NCBI GenBank assembly: GCA_019925105.1
Contig: JAHGAU010000011.1
Span: 930,001-994,000, forward strand
DNA length: 64,000 bases
Direction: 5' to 3'
Origin: Niebla homalea
Lineage: Eukaryota; Ascomycota; Lecanoromycetes; Lecanorales; Ramalinaceae
Shown here: positions 37,401 through 48,968 of the stretch, one piece after another
Layout of the letters: each line of letters starts with the position of its first letter
How positions within the stretch are numbered: position 1 is the first letter of the stretch
Notes under the pieces: generated by a model
Seen by the model: the letters and a program-made list of their open reading frames with translations, nothing else
Told to the model about the DNA's origin: nothing
Database searches by the model: none
Program-made: the position numbers and the translations under genes

Positions 37401-39304
37401 GGAGGGTAAATCGTCTTAACCGGTAAATAATAAATTATTAAATAACCGGAATTTAACGGTTTCTAGTAATTTAAATACTACGGAACGGTATTAATTTATA
37501 GTTAATGAAAGATTTTTATAAAAAACCTTGTTATTTTCCCGGGATATAATACCTTTTACGGTAATATTATAATTAAGGGTAAATCCATAAGTCCGTAATT
37601 TAGAAACGAAGTTGATAGGCCGTAGTGGGGTATCGGTACCAGTAAGGAATAAGTGATTTTTCGTTAATTTAACAGTTTTGCTGAATAAGGTATTAATAAG
37701 TAAATCGGAATCCGAAGTTAAAAGTGAATTTATCGATATATCTAAGTCGATAATTTAATCCTCAGGTTCCGGTAGACTGGGTCGAAGGGTATAAGCCCTT
37801 AAAAGGATAAGGGCTCGAGAAAAGGTAATAATACCACTTAATTTAATGGTATAATTCGTAGGTGGGGACCAGGTAAAATCGGTGCTGATACCGTATATTA
37901 CTAAGCCACTAAGTAAAGGGCTTTAGTAATCGTCCTCAGATAAATCCTGGTATAAAAGGCTTAAAAAAAAGCGTAATAATAAATCCTTAAATTCATTTAA
38001 AGAATATAATAAATCCTTAAAATCATTATCGGATGAATTATCAGCGAGTTCTTCGTTAGATTCACTAAAAAAAAGGTTATTAGTATATATATTTAAATAA
38101 AAAATAAAAGTGATAAAAGTAAAGGTAAAAAAAGGGTAAAGTAAAATATAAAAAAGGGAAAAAAAAAAAAAAGGGTAAAAATCATAAGTCAAAAAATAAA
38201 TATAAATAATAAATAATAAATAATAGGGAAAAAATAAAGATAACTTACTTTTCTGACTGATTTTTGTAAATCTCAATACTTTAATAAATAAAGTAAGAGA
38301 TAATTTGGTATATTTATACCCTAAACGGTTCCCTGAAGTAAATAACCTGGTATTCTATAAATAAATGAATATATTAAGTTAAACCTCGGTATAAGAGTGG
38401 ATCGTATCCAGACCGAGATATATTATAAACGGTTTTTCGTTCGTAACGTTACCGGTTTCTTTACGGTTTATATATTCCAGTGAATTCCGGTTTACGGTAT
38501 TCGGCTTACTGATTAAAACCGCTTTTTTGAATAAAACCTTAATCGATTTCATTATTAAATATAATAATAAAATCGATAATTACTCTGGATCGTTCAATTT
38601 TGAAGTCGGTTTTACCGGTGGTTTTAGCTAAGACCGGGCTATAACTGGATTAAAATTCGATAAATGGGTAGCTTAGCCGGTACGGGCAACCTAGGTATTA
38701 GCCTCGAATTTTTCCGGTTCCGTAATCGTTATATTCGTATTTTCGGTAACCGTTTTGGTCCGTTCCGTTAATTTCCTCATCCCAATTATATGGATAAGGG
38801 CCGGGATATCCGTAATATTATTATTATTATCGGTATTATCGGTATTAAATACCTTAAATAAATAACGATTAAAGCCTCCGGTATATAATTGCTAGTAATT
38901 AACGGAAATCTATTGTATATTCAATCCTGGTTAATTTTTTCGACGAAAACCACCCTATTTTTAAGGCTTATAAATATCAGGGTAATCGTTCCGGTAATGG
39001 GTCGTTATCGTATTCGGGGATAAGTAAATATAAGTGTAATAATTATACTTTAAACCCGAAGAAACAGGTAATAAAGGTAAAGGGGTAATAGGTTTATCCG
39101 GAATATCGATATTATCTGAGTAATTCTTAGTAATATAAGTAAAAATCTTATTCCGGGTAGAAGGGGCAAGCTAAGAGTGTTATTTATTAAGGTAGCCGCG
39201 TAACTCCTGGAATCGGATACCGTATTTATGATCACGGCAAATTAATGCCTTATAATCAGATAAATAAAAAAGGCCTTTTCATTAAGGGCTTGAGGTAAGT
39301 CCAT
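34440..39304 (-). pseudogene. OrsD-RecQ type helicase relic (telomere-linked helicase-like), copy 1
   Basis: An ATG at 39304 starts MDLPQALNEKAFFYL. About 20 residues later comes ICRDHKYGIRFQELRGYLNK, the Cys/His-rich pattern of the OrsD domain (PF12013) that fungi fuse to RecQ-like helicases. Motif I (SGIGRGKS) is at about 36139-36162. The DEAH box appears as NKAH at about 35890, explained by G-to-A changes. Motifs V-VI (TSVLSMGLDLPDIRV, then QESKRAGR) lie at about 35455-35325 and are followed by a Cys-containing region. The frame ends near 34440, giving about 1,600 codons, the usual size for this family. It is broken by scattered stops from C-to-T and G-to-A changes. Helicases of this type lie beside telomeres in several fungi. 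Intron positions were not resolved. Confidence 0.85.
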
Positions 39305-39344
39305 TGTATAAATGGATATAAATAAAATATAAATAAAAAATAAA

Positions 39345-39600
39345 AGTAAAGGTAAAGGTAAAGGTGATTAAAAGTAAAAGTAAGTGAAGGTAAAGGTGGA
39401 TAAAGGTAAAGGTGGATAAAGGTGAAGGTAAATATAAATAAAGGTAGATAAAGGTAAAGGTAGGTAAAGGTAAAGGTAAAGGTAAAGATAAAGGTAAAGG
39501 TAAGGTAAAGGTAAGGTAAAGGTATAAGTAATAGTAAAGGGTAAAGGGTAAAGGGTAAAGGGTAAAAGGTAAAGGGTAAAAGGTAAAGGGTATTTGGTTT
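39345..39600 (+). repeat. GGTAAA minisatellite upstream of helicase copy 1
   Basis: Repeats of GGTAAA, AAGGTAAAGG and AAAGGGTA lie just 5' of the helicase start codon. The equivalent repeat lies 5' of the second helicase copy, so it was part of the ancestral promoter or 5' UTR. Confidence 0.85.
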
Positions 39601-39907
39601 GCTTGGGTATTGAGTAGGTGAGTGATTTGAATATAATGAGAAAAACAGAAATTTAAGGGGGAAGGGTAATTATATAGATAAATTATTAACCAAGCCTTTA
39701 CCAAGAGAATTATGAGTTATAGGGCTTAAATAAGGCTGAGACCGGGCTTAAATAGCTAAAAACCTTAATAATATAAAAATAACCAGGCTAATTATTATTA
39801 ATAGTAACAATACAATAATTTGGGTAACAGTACAATAATTTAAAAATAAAAATCTATTTATGGATTATTCTTGTATTCGGACGGATATTAAGGCCGAGTC
39901 TTAATGC

Positions 39908-40595
39908 CTTAACATAAAGAGGCGACGCTAACCGCTACTTTATGTTAAGAAATATTAAGACTTTTATATTATTAATAAAATATTATAAATAAAATAAATA
40001 TTTTTTATTATTTAAGCTTTAATAAAATAATCCTTAATAAGGTACGGATTAAAGTTATTCCGGTAATATTATATAGCCCTTTTTTCCGGCTATTTTTTAA
40101 ATTTAATAATTATTATAAAGGATTAAAAATAAGCCGGATATACCTTAAAACCTTAAGGAATTATTAAATAAACCCTATTGGTCAATACTATCGTAGCCGT
40201 TAATAGACAGATTTTTATTTTTCCGATACCATTAAAAAGCGAAAAATTATACGAAAAAAGTTAAATTATTACTTTTTCCCGGGAATAACCGATTGAAAAG
40301 TAATAATTAGCGCCGGAAGCAAACTTAAACCTTTACCCTCCGAATTCCCAATATTGATAAAATCGATAATTAAATAACCACTACTCGGACGAACCTCGGA
40401 GGTATCAGGATTGATAGGCCGTGCTAAGATCTATACCTTTTATATATAAAGCTAATAAATCCGGGCCGGTTCTACCCTCGAAAGAGTCATCCGCAGAAAT
40501 GACTCTTTAAAGGGTCAAGTCCGAGAAGGCCGAACTAACGCCGGGAGGGCAAATGACTCTTTGGAGGGTGGAAAGAGTGAAAACTAGGTGATAGG
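39908..40595. mobile_element. Unclassified ~688-bp repeat, copy 1
   Basis: It starts with CTTAACATAAAG followed by AGGCGACGCTAAC and then the exact inverted copy CTTTATGTTAAG, a 12-bp stem. It ends CTAGGTGATAGG. The same start and end occur at 43961 and 47551. The last ~130 bp hold a repeated AATGACTCTTT..GGAGGG module. It has no coding frame. It separates the two helicase relics. Confidence 0.75.
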
Positions 40596-42422
40596 TTTTT
40601 ATAAAAAACCTTGTTATTTTCCCAGGATATAGTACCTTCTTCAGTGGTATTATAGTTTAAAATAAAACCATAACTCCGTAATTTTGAGATAAAATTGATA
40701 GGTCGTAAAGGGGTATCGACTCCGGTAAGGAATAAGTGATTTTTCGTTAATTTAACAGTTTTATTAAATAAAGTAATAATAGGTATATCCGAATTTAAGG
40801 TTAAAGTTGAATTTATCGATTTATCCGAGTGGATAATTTGGTCTTCAGGTTCAGGTAAACTGGGTCGAAGGGTATAAACCCTTAAAAGGATAAGGGCTCG
40901 AGAAAAAGTAATTATAGCACTTAATTTAATAATATAATTTATGGGTGGTAGCCAGGTAAAATCGGTACTAATACCGTGTATTGCTAAGCTATTAAGTAAA
41001 GGGCTTTGGTAATCGTCCTTCGATAAATCCTGGTATAAAAGGCTTAAAAAAAACCGTAATAAAAAATCTTTAAGTTCATTTAAAGAATATAATAAATCCT
41101 TTAAATCATTATCGGATGAATTATTACCGAGTTCTTTATTAGATTCACTAAAAAAAAAGTATTATTAATATGTAATTATAAGTTAAAATTAAAGGGTGAA
41201 TATTAAAGGTAAAAAAAAAAAGGTAAAGGTCAAAGGTAAAAAAAAGGGTAAAAGTAAAGATAAAAAAAGGGTAAAGTTAAGAGGGAAAAAAAAGGGTAAA
41301 AAGTAAAGGGTAAAAAAAAAGGGTAAAAGTGAAAGGGAAAAAAAAAAAAAAAAAAACTTATTTTTCTGAAAGATCCTTTGTAAATCTTAATACTTTATTA
41401 AATAAAGTAAAAGATAACTTAATATATTTATACCCCGGACGATCTACTGTAGTAAATAACCTGGTATTCCATAAATAAATAAATATATTAAGTTAAACTT
41501 CAGTATAAATATAGATAGTATCTAGACCGAGATATATTATAAACGGTTTCTTATTTATAACGTTACCGGTTTCTTTACGGTTTACGTATTTAAGTGAGTT
41601 CCGGCCCACGGTACTGGGTTTATTAATTAAAACCGCCTTTTTAAATAAAGCCTTAATTAATTTCATTATTAAATATAATAAAAAAATCGATAATTACTTT
41701 GGGTCGTTCGATTTGGATAACGGTTTTTCCGGTGGTTTTAGCCAAGACCGGGCTATAACTAAATTAAAATTGGATAAATAAGTAGCTTATCCGGTACAGG
41801 CTACCCAGGCATTAACCTTGAATTTTTCCGGTTCCGTAATCGTTATATTTATATTTTCAATAACCGTTTTCGTCCGTTCCGTTAATTTCCTTATTTTAAT
41901 AGTATGGATAAGGGCTGGAATATCCATAGGTGAATTATTATTATCGTTATTATTATCCGTATTAAATACTTTAAATAAATAACGATTAAATCCTCCGGTA
42001 TATAATTGCTAATATTTAACGGAAGTCCATTAAGTATTTAACTTTGGGTGGTTTTTTCATCGAAAACCACCCCGTTTTTGAGGCTTATAAATATCGGAAT
42101 GGTCCGTCCGGTAATAAGCCATTATACCGTTCTAAGAGGAACAAATATAAAGACAATTATTATATTTAATACCGGAAGAAACCGGTAATAAAGGTAACAG
42201 TACAATTGGTCCGTCCGGAATACTTATATTATCTGAGTAATTCTTAGTAATATAAGTAAAAACTTTATTCCTTATTAAAGGAGTAAGTTAAGGATATTGC
42301 TTATTAAGGTAACCGCGTAATTCCAGGAATCTAATGCCGTATTTATGATTACGGCATATTAAAGCCTTATAATCAGATAAATAAAGGAAGGCCTTTTCGG
42401 TAAGGGCTTAAGGTGAGTCCAT
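40596..42422 (-). pseudogene. OrsD-RecQ helicase relic, truncated copy 2
   Basis: It matches 37510-39304 in direct orientation. The ATG at 42422 and the OrsD-type region (for example about 42355-42270) are recognisable. The copy stops at about 40596, exactly at the edge of the 688-bp repeat, so the helicase core (motifs I-VI) is missing. It is RIP-mutated independently of copy 1 (many transition differences). Upstream homology extends to about 43020, including the GGTAAA minisatellite. Confidence 0.8.
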
Positions 42423-42449
42423 TATATAAATGGATATAAATAAAATATA

Positions 42450-42770
42450 AATAAAAGGGTAGAGGTAAAGGGCGATGGTAAAGGTAAGCGGTAATAGGTG
42501 GTAAAGGTAAAGGTAGGTAAAGGTAAAGGTGTTAAATGGTGAAGGGTAAAGGTAAATAAAGGTAAATGTGGTAAAGGGTAAAAGGTAAAAGGTAAAAGGT
42601 AAAAGGTAAAAGGTAAAAGGTAAAAGGTAAAAGGTAAAAGGTAAAAGGTAAAAGGTAAAAGGTAAAAGGTAAAAGGTAAAAGGTAAAAGGTAAAGGGTAA
42701 AGGGTAAAAGGTAAAAGGTAAAAGGTAGGTAAAGGTATAAGTGAGTCGAGTAATAGGTAAAAGGTAAAGG
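42450..42770 (+). repeat. GGTAAAA minisatellite upstream of helicase copy 2
   Basis: About 20 near-perfect copies of a 7-bp GGTAAAA unit (about 42575-42725), with GGTAAAGG variants at the edges. It lies in the same place relative to the start codon as the repeat at 39345-39600. Confidence 0.85.
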
Positions 42771-43960
42771 GTATTTGGTTTGTTTAAGTACTGAGTAGAT
42801 TGAGTAACTTAAGTATAATAAGAAAAACCGAAATTTAAGGGGAGGAGGGCTATTATATAGATAAATTATTGGCTAAGCCTTTACCAAGCCTATAACGATT
42901 ATTTGGAAGTAAATACGAGTTCCAGGGGCTAAGCTTACTAATAATCCAAAAATAACCGGGCTATATAAAGGCTAATAATTAATAGCGGTGGTAACGGTGG
43001 TGGCAATATAATAATTTAAAAATAAACCGGTCTGGGCCGGGCTTATCGACGTATTCATAATAATTTCATAATAAGTACCTAGTTTTACCTTAATGGGTAT
43101 AAGTTAATAGGCTATAAATCTATAAATAGCCCTTTATTATATAAATAAAAAGGGGGTAATAAAAATATTGAAAATAAATCCTTTTTTTTTTTTATTTTTC
43201 TTAAATTACTTAATAATTACTTACTAATCTTTAATTTTTCTTTCATTATACTATTTAAAATAAACCCTTATATAAGGGGATTAAGCTATAAAAAAAAAAA
43301 GATTAAATATTAAGTAAGTTATTAATAAAATAAGAATTAGATTTTTAAATTTAAATAACGTTTTTAGATATATATTTAGATATAATGAATAGATTTTTTT
43401 AATTTTAACGTCATTTAATAGCGTTTTTAATCCTGAATTTTTTGGTTTTTTTTAAAAAATAAAATGGTAAATAACCTTCAAGATACACCCCCTTAAAGAG
43501 TTTTTGGATTTTAACGCCGGGAAGTAACCCTATACTTAACCGGTTTAAGTTCTAGAATTTAATAATATAAATAACTTAATAATTAACCATCCGATTAATT
43601 TAAGATAAATAATATTTAAAAGCTTATACTCAGATTTACGCTTTTCTTACCGAAGCTTTTATTATTAAATATAAGGTAATAAAGGAAATAAAACTTTAAA
43701 ATTTTAATTATAAAACCCGGTAATTTTATCCTTTATTATTTTATAAATTACTTCTTATTATTTACCTTATTTTATTTACCTTTTATTAGTTATTATTTAT
43801 TACTATTTATTATTTACCTTTTATTATTAAACCTTTATTATCCTTCTTAAAGTAAGGCCTTAATAGTTAAATAATTAATAATCTTATTAATATAAAGGGG
43901 TTTTTACTGGTTAAAGGTTATAAATAGTAATAATTAAATTAAGCAAGGATTTTTAAAAGT
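42771..43960. other. AT-rich DNA, no gene
   Basis: The first 250 bp continue the homology with the region upstream of helicase copy 1 (39600-39790). The remainder is RIP-type DNA. The last ~110 bp are shared with the DNA just upstream of repeat copy 3 (47435-47550), including TTATTAATATAAAGGGGTTTTT. Confidence 0.55.
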
Positions 43961-44646
43961 CTTAACATAAAGAGGCGACGTTAACGGCCACCCTATACCA
44001 AGATTTTTTAAAGATTACTTAAAATAAAAAAATTAATAAGGGAAAAAGGTAATTATTATTTTTAAGTAAATAATCAATTTATTAATATATACCGGATTAT
44101 CGTAATTCCGGTACCGTTATAACCATTATTCTTTATATTATTTTTCTAAATTAAAACATAAATAAAAAGGATTAATAATATTCCGGATACATTTAAAAAA
44201 ACCCTAAAATTAAAACTATAGGATATATAGCTTAATACTATAATCGGTAATAATAGACGGATTTTTGTTTTTCCGATACTATTAAAAAGCCCTTAACTTA
44301 GGCTATAAAGTTAAATTACTAGATTTTATAAAGGAATAACGGGTTAAAAAGTAAGCTTTAACGTTGGGAAGCGAACTTAAACTTAAACCTCCAAAATTGG
44401 AAAACGTAATAAAATCGATAAATAAATCGCCCGCTTACCGATTTAGGCCAAATAGGGCTCGTTTTAAAGCCCGTGCTGAAATCTATACCTTTCGTATAGA
44501 AACTTAAGGATTCTATAGAAAAAAACCCCTTTAGTGAATCACTTGAAAAAATGATTTACTGGAGGGTTTAACGGCGCATCGCGGAATTCCCCCCGGGTGA
44601 GGAAATGATTCACTGGAGGGTCGAATGCATCACAACTAGATGGTAG
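43961..44646. mobile_element. Unclassified ~686-bp repeat, copy 2
   Basis: It starts CTTAACATAAAGAGGCGACG and ends CTAGATGGTAG. It is homologous to copies at 39908 and 47551 along its length. The right half of the terminal hairpin (CCTATACCAAG) no longer pairs fully because of transition changes. Confidence 0.75.
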
Positions 44647-47440
44647 CCTTATAATTCCTTTATACTTTATAAAACCCTTTATAACTTCCTTATAATCCTT
44701 TTATTTATTTCTTATAATCCTTTATAATACCTTTTTTAATAACCTTTATATCCCTTTTATAACCTTTTTATAATAATTTTTATAATACGCTTTTAACCTT
44801 TTTATAACTTAATTATAATAATCCTTATAATCCTTTTATAACCCCCTTATAATTCCCTTTATAATTTACTTATAATTTACTTTATAATCCTTTTATTTAT
44901 CCTTTATTTATCCTTTATTTATTCTTTATTTATCCTTTATTTATTTTTTATTTATTTTTTATTTATTTATTATTTACTTTTTATTTATTCTTTAATTACT
45001 TATTATTCTTTATTCTTTATTTTATTTTATCCTTTATTAATTATTGTTTTTTTTTTATTCCTTATTAAATATCCTTTTTATTTATCCCTTTTTATTTTAT
45101 TCTTTTTAATTTATTCTTTTATTATTTAAACTTAATTAATTATTTTTTATCATTCTCCTTTTTCATTTCCTTCTTATTTTTATATTTAACCCTTTTTATT
45201 TATATTTAACCCTTATCCTTTTTGTTTTATTTTATTTATAATTAAATAGCTTTTTATTTTTTATTATATTTCCATTTTTAATTCTTAACTTTATTTTTTA
45301 TTTTTTCCTTTTTATTTTACCTTTTATTTTTACCTTTTACTTTTATTATTTACCTTTAACTTTACCTTTTACTCTTAACCTTTAGCTTTACCCTTTCTAT
45401 ACTTCTTATATTCTTTATTATCATTTTTTATTTAATTTTATCCTTTATTATTTACCCGTTATTTTATCCCTTATTATTTACCCCTTATTATTACCCCTTA
45501 TTATTTACCCCTTATTATTTACCACTTATTATTTACCCTTTATTTTATTTGCCCCTTATTATTTACCCTTTTTTATTCACCCTTTATTTACCCTTTATTT
45601 ATTCTTTATTTACCCTTTATTTACCCTTTATTTACCTTTTATTTATTTTTTAGTAACCTTTGTTTTTTATTTACCATTTATTTATCTTATTTTTATTCTT
45701 GATTTTCCCTTTTTATATTTATTAATATTACCCTTTATTATTTATTTTTAATTTTACTTTTTACCCCTTATATTTAACCTTATTTTTTACTTTTTACTTT
45801 TAACTTTACTTTTTCCGCGTTTCTTACCTTCTTTATATTTCTTATTATTATTAGTTAGTTAATTTAAATTTCTTTTACTTTTTATTAATTACTTTTTATT
45901 ATTAAACTTTCAATTTTTATTATTTATTCTTTATTATTAAATTTTCCTTTTAACCTTTTTTATCTATCTTTTATTATTTAGTTATTTTTTTTATTTATAT
46001 TTAACCTTATAGCCTTTTCTTATTTACTTTCTATTATTAAACCTTATTTATTAATATTTTTTATTTCCTTTATATATTTATTTCTCTTTTTATTTTTATT
46101 ATTACCTTTATACTTTTTTAAATAAACTTATTAAAACTTATATACCTTTTTTTTTATTATTTTTTTTTTTTTTACTTATTATATCTATTTATTTTATTTA
46201 CTTTTTCCTTTTTCCTTTTTATTATATACCCTTTATTTTTTATTTTTTATTATTTAACTTTTATTATTTATATAAATATTTTATAATTTATTTATATATT
46301 TACTTTTTATCATTTTATTAATTATTTATCTTTTATTAATTATTTTATTTTACCCTTTATTACTTATTCAATTTATTACCTTTTATTTTTAAATAATTAT
46401 TTTATTTAACCTTTTTATTACTTAAAATTAATTATTTATACCTCATTATTTAATCACTTATTTACCCTATATTATTTAATCAAATCTTTACCTTATACTT
46501 TACCCTATATTATTCAATTAATTCTTTACCTTATAATATTTACTTTTGATTATTTAACCTTTTTTATTTATTTAAACGTTTTATTATTTATTTAAATATT
46601 TACTTTTTATTATTTTATTAATTATTTACCCTCTATTGTTTATCTATTTACCCTTTATTATTTAATTGATAAGTTAGCCTTTATTATTGATTTATTTACC
46701 CTTTATTATTTAATTAACTCTTCCCCTATATTATTTACTTTTTATTGTTTAACCTTTACTATTTATTTAAATATTTACTTTCTACTAATTAATTACTTAT
46801 TTACTCTCTAATATTTGTTTATTTATTTACCCTTTCCTATTTAATTAATTATTTACCCCTTTTTATTTATTTATTTACCCTTTTTTATTTATCCAATTAT
46901 TTTCCCTTTATTATTTTATTATTTACTTAACCTTTATTTTTAATTAATTATTTACCCCTTATTATTTAATTAAGTATTACCCCTTTATTATTTAATCAGT
47001 TATTTACCCTTTATTCTTATGTTAATTATTTACACTTTATTATTTAATTAATCTTATACTTTTTATTATTTAAGTAAGTATTTACCCTTTATTATTTAAT
47101 CTTATCCCTTATTGTTTATTTAAGTGTTTATTACTTATTATTTAGTTAATTATTTACCCTTTATTATTCAATTTACTATTTACCTACTATGATTTAACTA
47201 ATTATTTACCCTTTATTATTTAATTAATTATTTACCCTTTATTATTTAATTAATTATTTACCCTTTATTATTTAATTAATTATTTACCCTTTATTATTCA
47301 ATTTACTATTTACCTATTATGATTTAACTAATTATTTACCCTTTATTATTTAATTAGTTATTTACCCTTTATTACCATATTAATTATTTACACTTTATTA
47401 TTCACCTTTTGTTATTTACCCTTTATTATCCTTATTAAAG
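44647..47440. repeat. Long low-complexity tract (TTTACCCTTTATTATTTAATTAA type)
   Basis: About 2.8 kb of pyrimidine/AT repeats. The left part resembles the CCCTTATAA satellite and the middle is TTTATTATTTACC. At about 47150-47350 a ~26-bp unit (TTATTTACCCTTTATTATTTAA core) repeats several times. There is no coding potential. Confidence 0.8.
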
Positions 47441-47550
47441 TAAGGCCTTAATAGATAAATACTTAATAGTCTTATTAATATAAAGGGGTTTTTCCCGGTT
47501 AAAGGTTATAAATAATAAGGGTTAAATTAAGTAAGGGTTTCATTAAAAGT

Positions 47551-48235
47551 CTTGGCATAAGGAGGCGACGCTAACGGTTATCCTATGCCAAGATATTTAA
47601 AAAATTAAAAATTAATAAGAAAAAGGAAGTAAGTATTATTTATTATTATTAAGTAAATAATATATTTATTAATATAATCCGGATTATAATAATTCCGGTA
47701 CCGTTATAACCGTTATTTTTTTCTTTTTTTTTCTAAATTAAAAGATAAATAAAAAGGATTAATAATATTCCGGATGCACCCGAAAATACCGTAAAAGTAA
47801 GACTATAAGATATATAGCTTAATATTATTATAGGTAATAATGGACGGATTTTTATTTTTCCGACACCATTAAGAAGCTGAAGTTTATATAAAGAAAGTTA
47901 AATTACTAGATTTCCCCGGGGAATAGCCGAATAAAAGTTAAAAATTAGCGCTGGGAAGTAAACTTAACTATTAATTACCAGGAATTCGAAATAGTTTAAA
48001 AATCTATAACTAAATAAGGAGTTATCGGATTTAAGTAAGTAGGAGCTCGTTTTATAGGGCTCACCGGGCTCTATAACTTTGCTACCAAAAGTTTCTAAAT
48101 CGGTTTAAGAATCACCCTATAAGCAATCACTCCAAAAAATGATTGCCAGGAGGCTAACACTTTTAGCCGCCGAGGTTTCCCCGGGTGGGGGAATGATTGC
48201 GTGGAGCCTACAAGCGATGAGTACTAGATGATAGG
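47551..48235. mobile_element. Unclassified ~685-bp repeat, copy 3 (least mutated)
   Basis: It starts CTTGGCATAAGGAGGCGACG, and CCTATGCCAAG closes the hairpin. It ends CTAGATGATAGG. The 3' half is GC-balanced. It forms the boundary between the RIP block and the NLR island, and DNA to its right is unmutated. The ends do not match TG..CA LTR termini. Confidence 0.75.
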
Positions 48236-48968
48236 GAGCAAGCACATTATGCTGCTTATATTCACCGGAATCACGATTCCTGACCAATTCGCGTTCTTCT
48301 CGATATCTAGATGGCACAGTCAGTACCGGGCCCGGAGAATTTCGCTACTTTATTAGAATATTCGTTTATGGGCGCGGGCTAACATTAACGACCCCAAGGA
48401 AGCTCCTCCATACATGACTCACAATGAAGAGTTAGACGTACGTCTGGACGGAACGCTGAATGCAGTCCACCCAGCAGAGGCCAAGACTTTGGGTTCCCCA
48501 TTTTACTCAAATATGAAAAAGTAATCTACTCTGATCGACCGATGGGCTTTCCCTGCAAGAAGACGTGGAATTTCTGCTGCAATATCCATAAGCAGTGTAG
48601 TTAGACTGATGGATTCACTAGAGCTCACTTCTTCAAACCAAGGCCGAGTCACCTTTTGCGTAAGTGCATCTCCAGAAGGCCGTTCAGACATAGGTGAAAG
48701 TCTGAGCGAGTTCTTTCTGGGAGAGTCTTTGTCTATGTATCTGTACTGATGAAAGCGTCCAGCCTAATTTTGATAATTGGGCTTGATTGTTTCTGTAACG
48801 CCGATCTCAACAGACGTGACCCACTCACTGTGCGTTTTCACAAGCAGGCATCAGAGCCCGACGTGTATATGAAGCAGGCTCGTAACATGTTACAATCAGG
48901 ACTTTATGGCTTCAATACAAGGGAATCTCGTACGTATGAACTTGGTAATCCGGATTGCTGATAGTCAG
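48236..48968. other. GC-balanced DNA 3' of the NLR gene, no confident gene
   Basis: Frames of about 60-70 codons exist on both strands, the best being 48691-48503 on the minus strand with an ATG, but none shows a domain. It may include the 3' UTR of the NLR gene. Confidence 0.45.

Noticed and set aside
37923..38276. 117-codon minus-strand frame
   Set aside because: It includes a real fragment of the helicase relic (Ser/Asp/Glu-rich part) and an A-rich tract. It is not a separate gene.
39282..39704. 140-codon minus-strand frame rich in Leu/Pro/Thr/Phe
   Set aside because: It is the GGTAAA minisatellite read in reverse, lying upstream of the helicase start.
42575..42725. Regularly spaced short repeats resembling a CRISPR array
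   Set aside because: Unit is 7 bp with no spacers, and the genome is eukaryotic.
39908..48235. Helitron assignment for the ~686-bp repeat because of the CTAG 3' end
   Set aside because: There is no consistent TC 5' end, no A^T insertion site, the hairpin is at the start and not near the 3' end, and shared bases continue past CTAG.
48117..48317. 66-codon minus-strand frame
   Set aside because: It spans the end of the 685-bp repeat and unrelated flanking DNA. It is chance.
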